Source: Candidatus Thorarchaeota archaeon (GTDB taxonomy: Archaea; Asgardarchaeota; Thorarchaeia; Thorarchaeales; Thorarchaeaceae). Taken from it: a stretch of 10,413 nucleotides of DNA. The stretch's first letter is position 1. Every line of letters begins with the position of its first letter. Below the pieces are notes generated by a model. That model worked only from the letters and a program-made list of their open reading frames with translations. It was not told where the DNA came from and made no database searches. Shown here piece by piece: positions 7,093 through 10,413 of this stretch. The stretch is taken from NCBI GenBank assembly GCA_029856425.1, contig JAHQWZ010000046.1, positions 1 through 10,413 on the forward strand, in the 5' to 3' direction. The position numbers and the translations under genes were made by a program.

Positions 7093-8304
7093 TTATGAAA
7101 TTTCCAAACTGTCTGTCGTGTAGGCGCCCACCGACTCTGCAATCTCTCGGACTTCATCAGGATGTCCGAAGAGTGCACAAGGGGTGTCCTCGTTTGTGAG
7201 GAGATGCTCATTCTCACGAATAGCTGTGAACAACGGACTTGCAAGTCCATCCCTGAAGGATGCAGTGGAGAGGTTGTGCGTGGCTAGATTGGAAACAGGA
7301 CATGCGGTTAGATCGCCCGAAGGAGTGACGTGCGCGAATCCTCGACCCGCAGATACACATCCACCAAAGTAATCCTCATCTCCAGGAGAGTGAATTACAT
7401 AGAAGGAATTCCCTCTGCGGTACTCAAGGACCTTTGTTCGGAAATCATCCCTCTCCACTGCTGTAAGCATTAGTCCAGACTTGTCGTTCAGGGAATCATG
7501 ACCAGTGCCGGTCAAGTTCTCATGCATCATAGGAATGTACTCAATGAACACTCCAACCAATACACCAAGGTCAACAAAGCGATCCAAGTTCTCCGGCGTC
7601 ATCCAGTATTCGTAATTCTTTCTGGTTATCGTGACAGAGATACCAGAAGGAACTCCGATGGATTTCAGTTGTGCCAGAGTCCCGATTGCTTGCTTATGCA
7701 CTCCCCTACCTCGCCGGGAATCGGTGAGCTCTTCACTGCCCTCAACACTGACGATAACAGCAATGTTCTTCGTCTTTTTCAGGCGTGCATAGTCGCTAAC
7801 AGTGAGAGCAGTCCCGTTTGTGAGAATGATGAAGAATCGATCATCGAATTCCTCACAAAGCTGGACAAGTCCACGGAACAGGAAGGGCTCACCGCCGGCT
7901 ATGATAAAGGAGAACACCCCAAGATCACTTGCATCTGCAATAATGTCACGCCACTCGTTGTAGCCAAGAGCAGGTCTTGCTTTAGAACAGTCTGTAGGAT
8001 GTCTGCTCTCAAGTGTGCCTACTGCAGCGGCATAACATCCGACACAGCTCAAGTTGCATTGGGAGGTTATGCTGAGAATTAAGAAGGGAGGGACTCTAAG
8101 TCCAGACTTCAAAGCCTCTTGGCGGAGCTTCTCAGTCTTCTTGTATGATCGTGCGAGTCTGAGGCCAGCCCTTAGATACCGTGGATGGCGTGCTACCCAC
8201 GGCATGAAGAGGCGCGTCATGTTAGAGTCAAGACCATCAAAGACTCGATCCATGAGTCCCGTTGGTCGGATTCCATTGGCGTGCTGTTTGAGAGTTACTA
8301 CCAT
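7093..8304 (-). CDS. Radical SAM enzyme with shortened SPASM-like C-terminus
   Basis: This 403-residue enzyme should cleave S-adenosylmethionine with a [4Fe-4S] cluster to start radical chemistry. The cluster ligands are C83, C87 and C90 in QCNLSCVGCYA (82-92). The SAM-binding GGEP is at 137-140, and TNGT (162-165) and SVEG (186-189) follow as in this superfamily. The C-terminal part has GGCVSAGRGFAHVTPSGDLT then C335: C316-x13-G330-x4-C335 is the first half of a SPASM motif, but the CxxCx5Cx3C half is missing and only C376 (TPCALFG) remains. It may hold one auxiliary cluster, as in 'twitch' enzymes. An N-terminal basic amphipathic stretch (about 30-70) could touch the membrane. Relatives I recall in Clostridia and Actinobacteria are uncharacterised and often sit beside TetR-type regulators. 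It leads the operon and diverges from a flavodoxin, a likely electron donor. The reaction is unknown. Confidence 0.88.
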   Translation of the reverse strand: MVVTLKQHANGIRPTGLMDRVFDGLDSNMTRLFMPWVARHPRYLRAGLRLARSYKKTEKLRQEALKSGLRVPPFLILSITSQCNLSCVGCYAAAVGTLESRHPTDCSKARPALGYNEWRDIIADASDLGVFSFIIAGGEPFLFRGLVQLCEEFDDRFFIILTNGTALTVSDYARLKKTKNIAVIVSVEGSEELTDSRRGRGVHKQAIGTLAQLKSIGVPSGISVTITRKNYEYWMTPENLDRFVDLGVLVGVFIEYIPMMHENLTGTGHDSLNDKSGLMLTAVERDDFRTKVLEYRRGNSFYVIHSPGDEDYFGGCVSAGRGFAHVTPSGDLTACPVSNLATHNLSTASFRDGLASPLFTAIRENEHLLTNEDTPCALFGHPDEVREIAESVGAYTTDSLEIS

Positions 8305-8323
8305 TTCGCTTCACAACATGAAC

Positions 8324-8341
8324 GTTTGGTACATATCAAAC
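8324..8341. promoter_or_regulatory. Operator-like palindrome A
   Basis: GTTTGGTACATATCAAAC is an imperfect palindrome with GTTTG/CAAAC arms; 14 of 18 positions agree with its reverse complement. It matches palindrome B at 15 of 18 positions, with centres 41 bp apart (about four helical turns). It covers the predicted transcription start of the radical SAM operon (about 25 bases from the TATA box at 8356-8362), the usual place for an archaeal repressor site. Confidence 0.65.
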
Positions 8342-8354
8342 ATAGCCGCATTTG

Positions 8355-8363
8355 CTTATAAAG
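8355..8363. promoter_or_regulatory. TATA box CTTATAAAG, probably of the radical SAM operon
   Basis: CTTATAAAG is itself nearly palindromic. On the minus strand it places a transcription start near 8334, giving a leader of about 30 bases before the ATG at 8304. It could also serve the flavodoxin on the plus strand, with a leader of about 70 bases. Palindromes A and B flank it closely. Confidence 0.6.
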
Positions 8364-8364
8364 T

Positions 8365-8382
8365 GTTTGGTAAACGTCAAAC
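8365..8382. promoter_or_regulatory. Operator-like palindrome B
   Basis: GTTTGGTAAACGTCAAAC repeats palindrome A with three changes. It begins 2 bases from the TATA box, where TFB would bind for the radical SAM operon, so a bound repressor should block that promoter. Its right end overlaps inverted repeat C by four bases. Confidence 0.65.
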
Positions 8383-8404
8383 GTTGCATGACTTGCAAAC
8401 GTTT
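8379..8404. promoter_or_regulatory. Inverted repeat C over the flavodoxin promoter
   Basis: AAACGTTGCA (8379-8388) and TGCAAACGTTT (8394-8404) are inverted arms with one extra A in the right arm and a 5-base spacer. The AAACGTT word also appears beside palindromes A and B. The repeat runs into TTTAAAT (8402-8408), the likely flavodoxin TATA box. Confidence 0.55.
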
Positions 8405-8408
8405 AAAT
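8402..8408 (+). promoter_or_regulatory. Putative TATA box TTTAAAT of the flavodoxin gene
   Basis: TTTAAAT lies 48-54 bases before the ATG at 8456. A start about 25 bases downstream, near 8430, would give a leader of about 26 bases. The CTTATAAAG box at 8355-8363 is the alternative. Confidence 0.4.
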
Positions 8409-8455
8409 TCCATTGCATGATAGTCAACACATCCCACCAATTTGAGATGATTGAA

Positions 8456-8914
8456 ATGAAGCACGCACTAATTGTTTATGACACAACTTTCGGAAACACG
8501 AAACTACTGGCTGAAGAGATTGCAGCAGGGATTCAAGATGCAGGTGAAATAACCTGTGTAATCAAGCATCATAAGAAGCTAAATGGGTGTGACATCAGAA
8601 GGTTTGATGCCTTTCTTTTCGGCAGCCCCATTCACGCTGCAATGGCCACTCGCGGAATCAAGAGCGTAATCAAGAAAGCCGCAAAGGCAGGTCTTGATGG
8701 AAAGATAATGAGCACATTTGACACGCACATGGGGCATGAAGGAAGAGGTGTCAGAAACATGGAAAAGCTCTTGACCAAGGTTGCCCCTGATTCTCGCCTG
8801 ATCAGTCCAGGATTCTCAGCAGCCGTGGATGGCTTTAGAGGACCACTAAGCGGAGTGGAAATCCCCAAGGCACGCGAGTTTGGAAATACTCTTGGAAAAG
8901 AGATTCTAGGCTAG
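8456..8914 (+). CDS. Flavodoxin-domain protein
   Basis: This 152-residue protein is a single flavodoxin domain that should bind FMN and carry electrons. The phosphate loop is at 7-16, VYDTTFGNTK, matching the T/SxT/SGxT signature as T-T-F-G-N-T. The second loop is FLFGSPIHAAMATRG (53-67), and the third is FDTHMGHEGRG (88-98). Length agrees with short-chain flavodoxins. The frame stays open upstream, and ATG codons at 8417 and 8447 are also in frame. 8456 is preferred because it starts directly at the first beta strand (MKHALIVYD) and earlier starts would add residues with no family match. The gene diverges from the radical SAM operon across a shared operator region, so it probably reduces that enzyme or shares its regulator. 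A hairpin terminator follows the stop. Flavodoxin family is firm; the partner is inference. Confidence 0.85.
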   Translation: MKHALIVYDTTFGNTKLLAEEIAAGIQDAGEITCVIKHHKKLNGCDIRRFDAFLFGSPIHAAMATRGIKSVIKKAAKAGLDGKIMSTFDTHMGHEGRGVRNMEKLLTKVAPDSRLISPGFSAAVDGFRGPLSGVEIPKAREFGNTLGKEILG

Positions 8915-8921
8915 CCTCAAA

Positions 8922-8960
8922 TCTGAGTGAGGCGCCATCTCACTTAGGCACTTTTTCTTT
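8922..8960 (+). terminator. Hairpin terminator of the flavodoxin gene
   Basis: CTGAGTGAG (8923-8931) and CTCACTTAG (8939-8947) pair over nine positions with one G-U, around a 7-base loop. GGCACTTTTTCTTT follows on the plus strand. It begins nine bases after the flavodoxin stop, as expected for an intrinsic terminator. Confidence 0.6.
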
Positions 8961-8984
8961 GAACCATCATTCAGGGATTCAGAT

Positions 8985-9107
8985 TTGCGAGAGAATGAGT
9001 TCTTTCTCATCGACTCTGATCATGTCATCCACTCATATGAGCCTGAGATATTCATGAGAAAGATGGAGGATTTTGCTGCAGTACTGGATGGTGAGCTGCC
9101 TCAATGA
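8985..9107 (+). CDS. Possible 40-residue small protein or gene remnant
   Basis: The frame is open from 8931 to the TGA at 9105-9107 (58 codons). From a TTG at 8985 it gives 40 residues starting LRENEFFLIDSDHVIHSYEP and ending DGELPQ. The composition is acidic and protein-like, and the codons resemble those of the neighbouring genes. No ATG precedes M24, and the only possible ribosome site is AGGGAT (8973-8978). It may be a small protein, or the decayed 3' end of a gene whose front was lost, since the upstream frame runs into the flavodoxin terminator. I recognise no family. A chance open frame of this length is also possible. Confidence 0.25.
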   Translation: MRENEFFLIDSDHVIHSYEPEIFMRKMEDFAAVLDGELPQ

Positions 9108-9138
9108 TATAGAGAAGGAATTATTATGCTGACCACAC

Positions 9139-9462
9139 ATGTCTTTCAAGCATATTGAGGTTGGTCCCTTGAATCGCTGTGTGAAATGTGGAGTCGAGAT
9201 AGACGACCATCAAAGTAGTCATTTTGTCGGTCGATGTGCCGAGTGTTTCACTGAATGGGAAACACTTCGTACGAATGCAAGGCTAAGTGGGGTGGCGATA
9301 ATAGCGATGGGTTTCCTCTTTCTTGTCACCGCGATGCAGTGGGGGATTGGATTTGCACCCGCCAATGAATTTCTCCTCCTGGTAGCTGGAACCATCGCAT
9401 TTGGCTTAGCAGTCTTCCTCTGGGCCCGTGGTGAATTGAGTCAAAGGGGCTCAAAATATTAG
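9139..9462 (+). CDS. Zinc-ribbon protein with two membrane helices
   Basis: This 107-residue protein has an N-terminal zinc ribbon, CVKC (14-17) and CAEC (33-36), whose four cysteines should bind one zinc. A charged linker follows, then two hydrophobic segments near 50-68 and 76-95, and a short basic tail. The ribbon should face the cytoplasm. No catalytic residues are seen; small zinc-ribbon membrane proteins like this are common and mostly unstudied in archaea. The ATG at 9139 has no clear ribosome site. GATATAG (9106-9112), 27-33 bases upstream, could be a TATA box for a leaderless mRNA. It is on the same strand as, but not tightly linked to, its neighbours. Confidence 0.65.
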   Translation: MSFKHIEVGPLNRCVKCGVEIDDHQSSHFVGRCAECFTEWETLRTNARLSGVAIIAMGFLFLVTAMQWGIGFAPANEFLLLVAGTIAFGLAVFLWARGELSQRGSKY

Positions 9463-9574
9463 CTTATGATTAGAAATATGATTCTGAAGCTGGATTCTTC
9501 CCAAAAATGATCAAAAAATGAGAAATCAACAGGTTTTTCTAATCCCTTTCATAATATTCCCCGATGGATAGGAG

Positions 9575-10300
9575 ATGAAGACGCTCGGTTCTGTAACGAA
9601 ATACTATAAGTTTGTGGACCCAGGTACACGAATAATGCTAGAAAATCAGATGGACACTGCAGCCGACTACAAGGATTTCGTAAGGCGTTTTTGCACTGCG
9701 GTAACATCTGAAGAGAGCCATGATGAACGTGTGTATCTTGCCGCCAGACTCGCATTACATTATGGCGGACATGATTCTATGCCCAGACTTGTCAAAAAAT
9801 ATCCAAGCTCAGTACTTGCTCGACCGTACTACCTCTTGTTCTTAAGACATACTTATGGCGATATGCCTTTGATGAGAGTGGCTGAATCTATCAGAGAGGC
9901 TCTGGATTCGACTCCGGAAGATTGGATAAAATTGGATCTGCTCCTTCGTGAATGGCAATGCTACAATGCCATTAAAGATGTGAGCCAATTGCAGACCGCG
10001 AATAGAGGCATGCGCGAGCTTATTGAGTCTGATGTCGACCTTGAGTGTTTCATTCCGGGAATCTATCATGTTATGATGCAGGGACGAAAGGAAAGCGAAC
10101 TAGATGATGCTCTTCAGGAAGCATTGAAAATCGCCCGGAAGTATGATGATCTGGTAGTCATGGCAAGACTCTTCGCTCTTAATGCCGCCTTCATTAGAGA
10201 CACTGACGAGGCTTTAGCTGAGAAGTGCTTTCATTTTGCTCGAGAATTAGACGAAGATCTTGGCTTCGATCCCAAAAGTGTCTACTCTCTCGCTATTTAG
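9575..10300 (+). CDS. Helical protein of unknown function
   Basis: I do not recognise this 241-residue protein. It has no membrane segment or signal peptide, so it is probably cytoplasmic. From about residue 30 it looks wholly alpha-helical, and from about 95 it resembles TPR-type helix pairs: LMRVAESIREALDS (99-112), DDALQEALKIARKYDD (177-192), VMARLFALNAAFI (195-207) and DEALAEKCFHFARELDEDLG (211-230). The helix pairs suggest a protein-binding scaffold. The last pair ends just before the stop, so the protein may be a shortened member of a longer family; no frame after the stop continues the pattern. The ATG at 9575 follows GGATAGGAG directly, too close for an ideal ribosome site; ATG 9635 is an alternative start, and CATAATAT (9550-9557) could be a TATA box. 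Confidence 0.6.
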   Translation: MKTLGSVTKYYKFVDPGTRIMLENQMDTAADYKDFVRRFCTAVTSEESHDERVYLAARLALHYGGHDSMPRLVKKYPSSVLARPYYLLFLRHTYGDMPLMRVAESIREALDSTPEDWIKLDLLLREWQCYNAIKDVSQLQTANRGMRELIESDVDLECFIPGIYHVMMQGRKESELDDALQEALKIARKYDDLVVMARLFALNAAFIRDTDEALAEKCFHFARELDEDLGFDPKSVYSLAI

Positions 10301-10413
10301 GATTTAGTGAAACCCAATAACTCAAATGCCCTCCTGAGTATAAGGAAATGGCTCCTCAGTACCACACCCGAGGGGCTAACGCGTCACTGGTGGCTTGGCA
10401 GGGATGCAAGAAT

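Noticed and set aside
7498..8082. A 194-codon plus-strand open frame opposite the radical SAM gene.
   Set aside because: It lies wholly antisense to a gene with clear catalytic motifs and has no recognisable domain, so it is a shadow frame.
8320..8410. Short CRISPR-like array suggested by the repeated GTTTGG...CAAAC units.
   Set aside because: There are only two close copies, each an imperfect palindrome placed on promoter elements, which fits operators and not repeats with spacers.
8054..8455. N-terminal extension of the flavodoxin frame back into the radical SAM gene.
   Set aside because: The extra residues are antisense to the radical SAM coding region and cross both promoters; the flavodoxin domain begins at 8456.
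9463..9574. Candidate terminator after the zinc-ribbon gene (GAAG...CTTC and AGAAA...TTTCT pairs).
   Set aside because: Stems are four or five bases, partly mismatched, and not followed by a clear T tract.
10348..10413. Possible start of another plus-strand gene: ATG after AAGGAA, open for 22 codons to the window end.
   Set aside because: Too short to judge, the composition is not clearly protein-like, and no promoter is convincing.

Overview
The window reads as chromosomal DNA of an archaeon. Several genes carry AGGTGA or GGAGGT ribosome sites, TATA-like boxes lie about 25-35 bases upstream of starts, and GTG and TTG starts occur. Base composition is moderate, and membrane, zinc-ribbon and helical-repeat proteins of unknown function are common. 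The style resembles Asgard-type genomes, but no marker gene fixes the lineage, so that placement is inference. No rRNA, tRNA, CRISPR array or insertion sequence was seen.

Bases 1-3614, all minus strand, hold four genes read right to left: a class I SAM methyltransferase, a PP-loop ATP pyrophosphatase with a cysteine cluster that looks like MurL (the UDP-MurNAc-L-Ala-L-Glu epimerase), an ATP-grasp ligase of the D-Ala-D-Ala ligase type, and a GNAT acetyltransferase cut by the window edge. Two of the four resemble enzymes of peptidoglycan stem-peptide synthesis, which is unexpected in an archaeon. They may act together on a small peptide or amino-acid conjugate.

Bases 3716-8304, also minus strand, look like one five-gene operon: a radical SAM enzyme with a shortened SPASM region, two paralogous six-helix membrane proteins, a winged-helix regulator, and a membrane-anchored DUF4097-like beta-repeat protein. 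The genes are separated by 3-74 bases or overlap, and the unit ends in a strong hairpin with a T tract. The regulator plus DUF4097 part recalls the bacterial PadR-DUF1700-DUF4097 and Lia/Yvl envelope-stress modules.

Bases 8305-8455 are a divergent control region. Two near-identical 18-bp imperfect palindromes 41 bp apart, plus a third inverted repeat, cover the TATA boxes and predicted start sites of both the radical SAM operon and a plus-strand flavodoxin. This suggests one repressor controls both, with the flavodoxin as a possible electron donor to the radical SAM enzyme.

Bases 8456-10413, plus strand, hold the flavodoxin with a terminator, a possible 40-residue small ORF, a zinc-ribbon protein with two membrane helices, and a 241-residue helical protein of unknown function. 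The last 113 bases hold no gene I can support.
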